Assembly: GCA_000406005.1 (NCBI GenBank)
Contig: ASZN01000019.1
Location: forward strand, 1-7,723
Direction of reading: 5' to 3'
Length of the DNA stretch: 7,723 nucleotides
From: Candidatus Poribacteria bacterium WGA-3G
GTDB lineage: Bacteria; Poribacteria; WGA-4E; WGA-3G
Positions 1 to 5,843 of the stretch are shown here, piece by piece. The stretch's first letter is position 1. The number at the start of each line of letters is the position of its first letter. The notes under the pieces were generated by a model, which ran no database searches, was not told where the DNA came from, and saw nothing but the letters and a program-made list of their open reading frames with translations. The position numbers were made by a program, and so were the translations under genes.

Positions 1-21
1 GAATCGCACTACTACGAACCG
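1..21. repeat. Left arm of a 21-bp perfect inverted repeat
   Basis: These 21 bases are the exact reverse complement of positions 1086-1106. Identity stops at base 22. At the other copy the repeat runs into a hairpin (1098-1113), so this copy is probably the inverted, partly cut-off version of the same dispersed element and would continue to the left of the window. The two copies bracket the PIN-domain gene. Whether they are ends of a mobile unit or two independent insertions of a short repeat cannot be decided from this window. Confidence 0.8.
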
Positions 22-65
22 GGTTTACCTTTCATTTCAATGTTGACAGACTAATAGTCTCCTCT

Positions 66-89
66 GTAGGAGCGAGCTGTGCTCGCGAT
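66..89. repeat. REP-like palindromic element
   Basis: The sequence contains a perfect 6-bp GC-rich stem, GCGAGC at 72-77 and GCTCGC at 81-86, around the three-base loop TGT, preceded by TGTAGGA. This conserved head plus compact hairpin looks very like the repetitive extragenic palindromes (REPs) known from Pseudomonas, which carry GTAGGAGCGAGC followed by GCTCGCGA. REPs of that kind are thought to be spread by TnpA-REP (RAYT) Y1 transposases; no such gene is in this window. There is no T-run after the stem, so a terminator is unlikely. Confidence 0.6.
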
Positions 90-195
90 CTTTCCTAAGA
101 AAACGTCAACTTATGTAAACGAAAATCGAAATCAAAAGCGAAAACTAAATCGTCCTGCCATTACCGTAAAGAAGATTTGAAAGCAAAGTAATTTT

Positions 196-882
196 ATGCT
201 AAAATATGAAGAAATAAAACCGAAAGTATACATCGAAACCACAGTCGTTAGTTACCTTGCAGCGCGACCCAGCACAGATGCGACCTTAAGTGTCCGACAA
301 CGAGTTACACGACAGTTCTGGGAAAACTATTCGGATAATTTTGAGTTTATCGTATCGGATGTAGTGATCACTGAAATTAGACAAGGCGATGAAACCGCAG
401 CACAGCGTCGGGTTGACGCGTTAGCAGGTCTTACGGTATTGGAACTGACCCCGGAGGCAGTTATCCTCGCATTGGAATTGATAAATGCGGGTGCTGTCCC
501 ACCACATTCGCTACCGGACGCTCAACATATTGCTATTGCTGTGGTAAATGGCATCGAGTACCTAACCTCTTGGAACTATAAACATATCGTCAACGAAACT
601 AAGCGGCAGCATATAGATCAGGTTTGTCGAGCCGCTGGATATCACCCTACGATCCTCTATACCCCTGTAGAGTTGATTGAGGAGATGCACGTGAAAGAGA
701 AAGAACATCCACCCATGGATCCTATCCTTGAGGAATGCTATAAAATGAAAGAAGAGTTTGCTGCCCGGTTCAAAACCATGCAGGAACTTGTCGATTATTT
801 GAAGGCGGAAAATAAAAAGAACAAAGCAGAAGGTTGGAAGTATATATCGCTACCGCCAATCAAATACCACAAACAAGACTAA
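196..882 (+). CDS. PIN-domain (VapC-like) protein with a fused C-terminal partner-like segment
   Basis: Residues about 10-160 form a PIN domain, a Mg-dependent RNase fold used by VapC toxins. Visible signatures are VYIETTVVSYL (11-21) with the first acidic residue as E14, the second acidic site at E60 (ITEIRQGD), and LPDAQHIAIA (106-115) with D108, followed by TSWNYKHI (124-131). The PIN part would normally end near the TPVELIEE stretch (156-163). Residues 174-222 (MDPILEE... to ...YISLPP) instead resemble a small protein of about 65-70 residues that I recall being encoded as a separate gene next to this PIN subfamily, so the toxin and a probable partner or antitoxin appear joined. No separate antitoxin gene is visible nearby. 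The ATG at 196 has only a weak purine-rich upstream stretch as ribosome site. Fold and catalytic residues are well supported; toxicity and the role of the tail are inference. Confidence 0.85.
   Translation: MLKYEEIKPKVYIETTVVSYLAARPSTDATLSVRQRVTRQFWENYSDNFEFIVSDVVITEIRQGDETAAQRRVDALAGLTVLELTPEAVILALELINAGAVPPHSLPDAQHIAIAVVNGIEYLTSWNYKHIVNETKRQHIDQVCRAAGYHPTILYTPVELIEEMHVKEKEHPPMDPILEECYKMKEEFAARFKTMQELVDYLKAENKKNKAEGWKYISLPPIKYHKQD
679..693 (+). promoter_or_regulatory. Internal Shine-Dalgarno-like GAGGAG with in-frame GTG
   Basis: GAGGAG at 679-684 lies six bases before an in-frame GTG at 691, inside the PIN gene and exactly at the junction between the PIN domain and the partner-like tail. 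Initiation there would give a 63-residue protein, about the size expected for a separate antitoxin-like partner. An in-frame ATG at 715 (MDPILEE) is another possible start. The codons also simply encode Glu-Glu, so the match may be accidental. Confidence 0.35.
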
Positions 883-898
883 TGTGTCTGCGCTCTTT

Positions 899-925
899 TC
901 CCCTACAGGGAGTTATTTTTATTTT
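899..925 (+). terminator. Weak candidate terminator after the PIN gene
   Basis: TCCC at 899-902 can pair with GGGA at 908-911 across a five-base loop, and GTTATTTTTATTTTA follows. It begins 16 bases after the PIN stop codon. The stem is only four base pairs, so this is a weak intrinsic terminator candidate. Confidence 0.3.
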
Positions 926-942
926 ACAGGTAGGATATAGTA

Positions 943-984
943 ACCCAAGTTGCTACTAACAAATTTTGGGGTTTTTGCTTGGGT
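943..984. repeat. 7-bp inverted repeat, wide loop
   Basis: ACCCAAG at 943-949 is the reverse complement of CTTGGGT at 978-984, with 28 bases between. The spacing is wide for a terminator, although T-rich sequence follows. The left arm is also part of the short sequence that recurs in inverted, imperfect form at 1229-1246. Confidence 0.35.
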
Positions 985-1085
985 ATTTCTGCGTATTTCC
1001 ACACAGTTTTTCAGACAGTTTCCCACCCCAGATGAAGATTAAGAATTTAATCGGGTAATTCTGAGACGTGTGATAACAAGTAGAT

Positions 1086-1113
1086 CGGTTCGTAGTAGTG
1101 CGATTCATCGCAC
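1086..1113. repeat. Right arm of the 21-bp inverted repeat, with overlapping hairpin
   Basis: Positions 1086-1106 are the exact reverse complement of positions 1-21. The end of the arm forms a hairpin with the following bases: GTGCGA at 1098-1103 pairs with TCGCAC at 1108-1113 around a four-base loop. A short conserved head followed by a palindrome resembles a REP-type element. A T-run is absent, so it is not a terminator. Confidence 0.75.
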
Positions 1114-1164
1114 GTCGCGTTGCCACAATTACCCAATTTATTTGTTAAACCTCATGAGGGTGTT

Positions 1165-1224
1165 ATGTCTATAGAAAAAGGTATATCAATGTCCTGCACC
1201 TTCTTCGGCTTGCTATGTAAGTAA
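1165..1224 (+). CDS. Possible 19-residue mini-ORF or leader peptide
   Basis: An ATG at 1165 opens a 19-codon frame (MSIEKGISMSCTFFGLLCK) ending in TAA at 1222-1224. TGAGGG at 1155-1160 is a plausible ribosome site four bases upstream. An intrinsic terminator hairpin starts 32 bases after the stop, an arrangement seen in attenuated leaders, but no run of a single amino-acid codon is present. It could equally be the 5' stump of a deleted gene or chance. I recognise no homolog. Confidence 0.2.
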   Translation: MSIEKGISMSCTFFGLLCK

Positions 1225-1256
1225 ATAGGTGGCAACTTGCGTTATAGTAATGTATG

Positions 1257-1286
1257 CAGGGCATTTGAAATTGCCCTGATTTTTTA
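1257..1286 (+). terminator. Intrinsic (rho-independent) terminator
   Basis: CAGGGCA at 1257-1263 pairs perfectly with TGCCCTG at 1272-1278 around an eight-base loop (TTTGAAAT), and the stem is followed by ATTTTTTAT with six consecutive Ts at 1280-1285. This is the clearest terminator in the window. No intact gene ends just before it; the nearest complete upstream gene stops at 882, so it may belong to a gene lost from here or to the mini-ORF at 1165. Confidence 0.75.
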
Positions 1287-1299
1287 TCCAATTGCTGCA

Positions 1300-1398
1300 A
1301 TGGCAAGAACATCAAGTGTTACCATCAGCCCTGATGGAAGCCTTCTTGCAGGCGGAAATGCTGACAGCACAATCGTTTTGTGGAAAAGAGAAGATTAA
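1300..1398 (+). pseudogene. C-terminal remnant of a WD40-repeat gene
   Basis: Read from the ATG at 1300, this frame gives MARTSSVTISPDGSLLAGG and continues NADSTIVLWKRED before TAA at 1396-1398. That is the last blade of a WD40 propeller: the SPDG turn, the xLLAxGxxDSTI strand and the terminal LW are all present. The frame stays open back to 1225, but that part reads through the terminator hairpin and shows no WD40 character, so the homology begins abruptly around 1290. The rest of the gene has been lost. The intact WD40 gene starts 41 bases downstream; its own blades differ in sequence, so this is not a copy of its 3' end (that gene has further domains after the propeller). Confidence 0.7.
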
Positions 1399-1439
1399 AA
1401 TCATCAACATCTATCACTTGAACCCAAAAGGGGTTTCAC

Positions 1440-3383
1440 ATGAAAATAACTTTAATTTTATTAGTTCTTTTAACTGTTTTTTCACCAAACACATTCGCCC
1501 AAGATTTTCCTTATACTAGTCTTGAGGGACATACAAGTAGGGTCACTAAAATTGTCTTCAGCCCTGATGGGACAACGCTCGCAAGTGCAAGTGAGGACAG
1601 AACAATTCGTTTATGGGATGTTGCTACAGGGGCACATAGGCACACGCTTATAGGTCATAATTCTCATATTTATTCTGTTGCGTTTAGTCCGGATGGTAGA
1701 ACACTGGCAAGTGGAAGCGAGAATGGTAGAATTCGTTTTTGGAATGTCCCCACTGGTCAATACAGAGTAACGCTTGAAGGACATAGTAGTTCTGTCAGAA
1801 GTGTTGCGTTCAGTCCGGATGGTCAGACACTTGCGAGTGGGAGTTCTGATCGCACGATTCGTCTATGGGATGCTACTACAGGTTTATACAAAGTAACACT
1901 TGAAGGACACTCAGAAACTATAAATAGTGTTGCGTTCAGTCCGGATGGTCAGACACTTGCGAGTGGGAGTTCTGATCGCACGATTCGCCTGTGGAGTGCT
2001 ACTACAGGTTTCCACAAGCAAACTCTCACAGGACATACACAAGAAGTTTATGATGTCTCATTTATAGAAGGTGGAAAGACACTCGCCAGTAGAGGAGGCA
2101 ATAACACAATCCGTTTATGGAATGCTGCCACCGCTCAGCACAAGGAAACCGTTCATCTTGATGGCCCTCATGGTCGTCACTACGCCTCAATTAGTTCGGA
2201 TAGAAGGATGCTCGCTAATGTATGGCATGACAGAATTTATCTGTGGGATATTGCAACAGAAACTGAAATCGTGTCTCTCGTAGGTCATACATCTGATATT
2301 TACAGTGTTGTATTTAGTCCGAATGGTAAAACTTTAGCGAGTGGCGGTAGTGATCGTATAGTTCGTCTATGGAATCTTTCCACCCGTGTTAACATTACAC
2401 CGTCAACTATTGAATCTCCAGCCGTTGGTGAGGAATTTGATATTGATGTTAACATTCTTGGTGGGCAAGATGTTAGAGGATATGAGATCAGCGTAGAATA
2501 TGATCGCAATTCACTAAGTTATGTGTCTCACGCTCACGGTGATTATTTATCTGACAAAGTTTATAAGGGACCAATAATAAGGAAACTTGAAAAAGTGTTC
2601 TTTAGCAACGTCTCAACTGCCGATGCTGGTGAAGGAGACGGCACTCTTGCTACAATAACCTTCAAAGTTATTTCGCGTAGAGCGTCAACTATTAGTTTGT
2701 TAGCAATCCTTTCTAACAGCGATGGCGTAAGGTTACCCTATATCGTGATTTCAGGGAAGGTAATAGAACCACCGTGGGATGTAAACGGTGACGGTTCCGT
2801 AGACATCTTAGATCTGTCGTACGTCGCAGCGCGTTTTGGAGACAAAGATCAATCTGAAGCGGATATTAACAGGGATGGAGTCGTAGATATCAAAGACCTA
2901 ATTACGGTTGCCAGTGGGATGGGTGGAGAAACAGATGCTCCTTCCCCACACTATCGTAACCTTAAGGAATTACCATCAAGAGCAACAGTGCAACAGTGGC
3001 TCACTGAAGCGCAACAACTAAGCCTAACAGACTCAACATCACAAAAAGGTATCCTTTTCTTGGAATATCTCTTAGCATCGTTGACTCCAAAAGAAACAGC
3101 ACTTCTACCGAACTATCCGAATCCGTTCAATCCTGAGACATGGATACCCTATCAATTAGCACAATCTGTGAATATAACTATTTCCATTTACACAATAGAT
3201 GGAAATGTGATACGTACCCTTGACCTCGGATATAAATCATCCGGAATATATCAAGATAAAACCCGTGCTGCATATTGGGATGGAAAAAATAATGTCGGTG
3301 AGCCTGTCGCCAGTGGACTCTATTTTTACACCTTAACTGCAGGAAAATACAAATCCACACGGAAGATGCTAATTCTGAAATAG
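1440..3383 (+). CDS. Exported WD40 propeller protein with cohesin-like, dockerin and FlgD-like/sorting tail domains
   Basis: The N-terminus (MKITLILLVLLTVFSPNTFA, 1-20) is a signal peptide with likely cleavage after TFA-20. Seven WD40 repeats with a 42-residue period follow (about 27-60, 69-102, 111-144, 153-186, 195-228, 236-270, 279-312), enough for one closed seven-bladed propeller; blades 5 and 6 are degenerate. Residues about 316-440 resemble a cohesin-type beta-sandwich (YEISVEYDRNSLSYV, then GTLATITFKV). A dockerin-like pair of calcium loops sits at D447-D458 (DVNGDGSVDILD) and D475-D486 (DINRDGVVDIKD). Residues 555-647 form a FlgD-like/Por-secretion-tail domain opening with LLPNYPNPFNPETWIPYQL. 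AAAAGGGG at 1426-1433 supports the ATG at 1440. The protein is probably surface-displayed or secreted and acts as a binding scaffold; its ligand is unknown. No enzymatic domain is visible. Confidence 0.93.
   Translation: MKITLILLVLLTVFSPNTFAQDFPYTSLEGHTSRVTKIVFSPDGTTLASASEDRTIRLWDVATGAHRHTLIGHNSHIYSVAFSPDGRTLASGSENGRIRFWNVPTGQYRVTLEGHSSSVRSVAFSPDGQTLASGSSDRTIRLWDATTGLYKVTLEGHSETINSVAFSPDGQTLASGSSDRTIRLWSATTGFHKQTLTGHTQEVYDVSFIEGGKTLASRGGNNTIRLWNAATAQHKETVHLDGPHGRHYASISSDRRMLANVWHDRIYLWDIATETEIVSLVGHTSDIYSVVFSPNGKTLASGGSDRIVRLWNLSTRVNITPSTIESPAVGEEFDIDVNILGGQDVRGYEISVEYDRNSLSYVSHAHGDYLSDKVYKGPIIRKLEKVFFSNVSTADAGEGDGTLATITFKVISRRASTISLLAILSNSDGVRLPYIVISGKVIEPPWDVNGDGSVDILDLSYVAARFGDKDQSEADINRDGVVDIKDLITVASGMGGETDAPSPHYRNLKELPSRATVQQWLTEAQQLSLTDSTSQKGILFLEYLLASLTPKETALLPNYPNPFNPETWIPYQLAQSVNITISIYTIDGNVIRTLDLGYKSSGIYQDKTRAAYWDGKNNVGEPVASGLYFYTLTAGKYKSTRKMLILK
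1800..1987 (+). repeat. 62-bp perfect direct repeat inside the WD40 gene
   Basis: Positions 1800-1861 and 1926-1987 are identical base for base, including third codon positions. The offset is 126 bp, exactly one 42-residue blade. After 1861 the copies differ at a few bases and then match again through TGCTACTACAGGTTT. The other blades of the gene differ much more at the DNA level, so blades 3 and 4 come from a recent duplication or gene conversion. Confidence 0.95.
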
Positions 3384-3411
3384 TATCAAATGACCATAGG
3401 ATAGCTGGGAT

Positions 3412-3430
3412 GCTAATGTTTATTAGCTTT
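3412..3430 (+). terminator. Weak hairpin between the WD40 gene and gmhA
   Basis: GCTAAT at 3412-3417 pairs with ATTAGC at 3422-3427 around the loop GTTT, followed by only TTT. The stem is AT-rich and the T-run short, so termination would be weak. It lies 29 bases after the WD40 stop codon and ends before the gmhA ribosome site (GAGGGA, 3439-3444). Confidence 0.3.
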
Positions 3431-3453
3431 ATGGCTTTGAGGGATAAGACATT

Positions 3454-4044
3454 ATGGATGTTTTGAATAGCATTCGCGATGCGTTGTTAGAGGCACAAGA
3501 CGTACTCCATCGGTTCGTCCAAAATCCTGAAAATATCGCAACCATCGCGGAAACAGCAGAGATGATGCGAGACGTATTTGCGCGTCAAGGCAGAATCTTC
3601 ACGTGTGGAAACGGTGGTAGTTTGTGCGATGCCGTCCATTTCGCCGAGGAATGCACCGGAAAGTTTCGGGAGGATCGGAGACCACTTCCAGCAATCGCAC
3701 TCAGCGATGCCGGACATATCACCTGCACCGCAAACGATTTCGGATTCGCAGAGGTCTTCGCACGTCCACTATCGGCACTCGGACATCAAGGGGATCTGCT
3801 CGTAGCCATCTCGACCAGCGGAAACTCCGAAAATGTTGTCCGCGCAGCAGAAGCGGCAAAATCGCGCGGGATGCAGGTCTTCGGGCTGCTCGGTGGTGAC
3901 GGTGGACACCTTAAACAGTATTGCGACATTTGTCTGATTGCACCCGGCGATACCGCTGACCGTATTCAAGAAATCCATATCAAAGTGCTGCACATTCTGA
4001 TTGAACACGTCGAACGGTTGATGTTCCCAGAGAATTACGGATAG
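3454..4044 (+). CDS. gmhA: Phosphoheptose isomerase (sedoheptulose 7-phosphate isomerase)
   Basis: GmhA converts D-sedoheptulose 7-phosphate to D-glycero-D-manno-heptose 7-phosphate, the first step towards the ADP-heptose used in LPS core and the GDP-heptose of some surface glycans; it acts in the cytoplasm as a tetramer. At 196 residues it matches the E. coli enzyme (192). The SIS fold motifs are present: CGNGGS (51-56), HFAEECTGKF (62-71) and STSGNS (120-125), plus the C-terminal ADRIQEIHIKVLHILIE (168-184). By alignment from memory with E. coli GmhA, the metal/catalytic residues H61, E65, Q172 and H180 correspond to H62, E66, Q172 and H180 here, so the enzyme should be active. GAGGGA at 3439-3444, nine bases upstream, supports the ATG at 3454. 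No other heptose gene (gmhB, hldE) is in the window. Confidence 0.93.
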   Translation: MDVLNSIRDALLEAQDVLHRFVQNPENIATIAETAEMMRDVFARQGRIFTCGNGGSLCDAVHFAEECTGKFREDRRPLPAIALSDAGHITCTANDFGFAEVFARPLSALGHQGDLLVAISTSGNSENVVRAAEAAKSRGMQVFGLLGGDGGHLKQYCDICLIAPGDTADRIQEIHIKVLHILIEHVERLMFPENYG

Positions 4045-4122
4045 CCGACTTTTACTATATTTGAAAATTAACAGTGGATTTTTCAGGGCGCGATATGATA
4101 CGATAAATTGGTGAGGACTTTT

Positions 4123-4129
4123 GAGGAGG
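4123..4129 (+). promoter_or_regulatory. Strong Shine-Dalgarno that fixes the AAA-nuclease start
   Basis: GAGGAGG lies five bases before the ATG at 4135. The reading frame is open further upstream to a TTG at 4108, but that start has no ribosome site and would put this strong signal inside the coding region. The ATG at 4135 is therefore preferred. Confidence 0.85.
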
Positions 4130-4134
4130 CGACA

Positions 4135-5754
4135 ATGAGAAGTTTTGGAACCGAGGGGCGCGTCCGCCCTGAGCATCACTATATTGTTCCACGCACCGAG
4201 GAGATTACCGATTTCATCAGCCGCGCCAAAAATGGCAAGTACATCGTCCTCTTCGCGCCGCGCCAGACCGGGAAAACCACCTTCTTTCGATTGGCACTCG
4301 AAGCACTCGTCGCGGAAGACCCGACCTATTTCCCGATCCAATTAGATTTCCAAACGATGCGCAACACTGCACCTGTCACTTTTTATGAACGCCTCTATTA
4401 CCAGATTAACATGCAAATTGAGAGCGTTTTCCAAAAACGCGACGAGGTGCCGTCTGATACATTAGCACAATTTTTGGCGAATACACAGTTAACCGATGAT
4501 TTTTCCATGATGATGTTTTTCGGGCAGCTTGTAGGTATGTTAAACAGAGACTTTCAGAATCAAGGGCTTGCCGGCACGAAGGTTGTACTTCTCATTGATG
4601 AGTTTGATGGTATCCCGCGAACTGTCGTGAGCGATTTTTTGTATTCACTCCGCCAGATTTACCTCTCTGATCAGTTACACTGTCCGCACAGCGTAGGCAT
4701 CGTGGGAGTCAAGAGCATTGCACAGCTCGACTATGACCGGTCTGTTTCTCCCTTCAATATCCAAGACGAATTTCGTTTGCCGAATTTTACACTCAAACAG
4801 GTGCAGGAATTGCTTTCGCAGTATACCGATGAAGTCGGTCAAGGCTTCGCGACTGAGGTCATTGAATCCATTCATAAGGAGACTGCGGGACAACCTGTCC
4901 TCGTTAACCGCCTCGCGCAGATTCTGACGACGGAGTTGGAGATTCCGAAAACCGAGCCGATTACGATGCCGCACTTTTTAAAGGCACATCGCCAACTTGT
5001 GCGCGGACGGAACGTCAACATTCAACACCTCACAACCAATATCCGCAGAGATAGGCGTTTTGAAAGGCTTCTGATGAATATCATGTCTTATGAGGAAGGC
5101 ATGGATTTCAATCTGCGTGATGAACATATCGATGAACTCGCCACGTACGGTGTCATCACGGAAGACGCGGACGGCATGTGTCAAATTGCTAATCCGATTT
5201 ACCTCTATTGCATCATGCAGGCATTCAAGCCGACGATAAACGGACTCGAACAGGAATACTTCCACGAAGACAATATAGACGGCTTTAAAGCTTACCTGAC
5301 CACCACAGGACAGATAGACATGGAACGGCTGCTTGATAACTTCCGAGACTTCATCGCACGCGCCGGCTTCAAAATCCTACAGGTGCCAGATACGCCGCAA
5401 GAATCCGTCGGACGACATCTCCTCCTTACCTATCTGGACCTCTTCGCCCGGAGCGTGGGCGGTACCTTGTCCTTTGAAACCGAAACAGGACGTGGCAGGA
5501 TGGACCTCCTCATCACGCGCGAGAGAGAAAAGTATATTGTTGAAACAAAGATTTGGCGCGGCGACATCCGTTATCAGGCAGGCAAAAGGCAACTTGCCGC
5601 ATATCTCAAATTGGAAGGCGCAACACAAGGTTACTATGTTATTTTTGATCATCGACAGAACCCAGAACCCAGAGTAGAGACAGAAGAATTGGATGGCGTA
5701 ACAATTCGGAGCTACGTGATTCCTGTCATGCAAGAACAACCCTCGTTACAATAA
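4135..5754 (+). CDS. AAA-like ATPase fused to a C-terminal PD-(D/E)XK nuclease-like domain
   Basis: With the ATG at 4135 the protein has 539 residues. The N-terminal P-loop ATPase shows Walker A APRQTGKTT (41-49) and Walker B VVLLIDEFD (150-158) with D155 and E156; AGQPVLVNRLAQ (251-262) looks like the helical sensor region common in STAND/AAA_14- and AAA_35-like ATPases. Residues about 290-370 look like a winged-helix-type linker (inference). The C-terminus carries a restriction-endonuclease-fold signature: an E in SFETETG, then GRGRMDLLI with D457, then YIVETKIW with E470 and K472, i.e. D-X12-E-X-K. Such ATPase/PD-(D/E)XK fusions are widespread and often multicopy in some phyla; proposed roles include mobile-element biology or defence, but none is established to my knowledge. 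It stands alone, 90 bp from both neighbours. The domain calls are firm; the cellular role is unknown. Confidence 0.88.
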   Translation: MRSFGTEGRVRPEHHYIVPRTEEITDFISRAKNGKYIVLFAPRQTGKTTFFRLALEALVAEDPTYFPIQLDFQTMRNTAPVTFYERLYYQINMQIESVFQKRDEVPSDTLAQFLANTQLTDDFSMMMFFGQLVGMLNRDFQNQGLAGTKVVLLIDEFDGIPRTVVSDFLYSLRQIYLSDQLHCPHSVGIVGVKSIAQLDYDRSVSPFNIQDEFRLPNFTLKQVQELLSQYTDEVGQGFATEVIESIHKETAGQPVLVNRLAQILTTELEIPKTEPITMPHFLKAHRQLVRGRNVNIQHLTTNIRRDRRFERLLMNIMSYEEGMDFNLRDEHIDELATYGVITEDADGMCQIANPIYLYCIMQAFKPTINGLEQEYFHEDNIDGFKAYLTTTGQIDMERLLDNFRDFIARAGFKILQVPDTPQESVGRHLLLTYLDLFARSVGGTLSFETETGRGRMDLLITREREKYIVETKIWRGDIRYQAGKRQLAAYLKLEGATQGYYVIFDHRQNPEPRVETEELDGVTIRSYVIPVMQEQPSLQ

Positions 5755-5829
5755 AAGTCTAAAACTGATAATCTTCACTTGCCAAGAACAAAACAACTTG
5801 TGCAAACAATCTATGATCCCGATTGCTCC

Positions 5830-5837
5830 AAGGAGGA
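5830..5837 (+). promoter_or_regulatory. Consensus Shine-Dalgarno for the symporter operon
   Basis: AAGGAGGA is close to the full anti-16S consensus and sits six bases before the ATG at 5844. The frame also extends to a TTG at 5823, but that would translate the ribosome site itself (LQGGQF), so the ATG is chosen. Confidence 0.88.
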
Positions 5838-5843
5838 CAATTT

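Larger units (their letters stand above)
883..1439. other. Gene-poor spacer with repeats, terminators and a gene remnant
   Basis: No intact gene of normal size is visible on either strand in this 557-bp stretch. It holds a weak terminator-like hairpin just after the PIN gene, two loosely matching inverted copies of an 18-bp sequence (939-956 and 1229-1246, 14 of 18 matching when one is reversed), the right arm of the 21-bp inverted repeat, a 19-codon ORF, an intrinsic terminator and the tail end of a WD40 gene. The mixture suggests a site of repeated insertion and deletion. Confidence 0.75.

Noticed and set aside
43..71. Perfect TTGACA at 43-48 as a -35 box
   Set aside because: No reasonable -10 hexamer occurs 15-19 bases downstream; that position falls in the REP-like hairpin.
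177..205. TTGAAA-17 bp-TAAAAT, a good sigma-70-like promoter match
   Set aside because: Its transcription start would fall near 212, downstream of the only sensible PIN start codon at 196, so it cannot be that gene's promoter and the match is probably a product of local AT-richness.
1150..1159. Perfect 10-bp palindrome CCTCATGAGG as an operator
   Set aside because: It is too short and isolated to support a specific regulator site, and no regulator gene is nearby.
1292..1519. A 75-codon + strand ORF overlapping the start of the WD40 gene
   Set aside because: It is out of frame with both the WD40 remnant and the intact gene, and its translation resembles nothing; the better reading is the remnant frame at 1300-1398 and the signal-peptide gene from 1440.
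1500..2390. Regularly spaced repeats that could suggest a CRISPR or tandem array
   Set aside because: The 126-bp period is the 42-residue WD40 blade, stays in frame, and the units code for protein throughout.
4061..4099. TTGAAA and TATGAT before the AAA-nuclease gene as a promoter
   Set aside because: The spacing is 27 bp, far beyond the 16-18 bp expected.
3769..4341. A 190-codon minus-strand ORF across gmhA and the AAA gene
   Set aside because: It is the antisense shadow of two well-supported genes and its translation shows no recognisable domain.
5377..5739. A 120-codon minus-strand ORF opposite the nuclease domain
   Set aside because: It lies wholly antisense to the conserved PD-(D/E)XK region and shows no protein family character.
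5779..5817. TTGCCA and TATGAT before the symporter operon as a promoter
   Set aside because: The spacing is again 27 bp, and no alternative -35 box is seen at the right distance.
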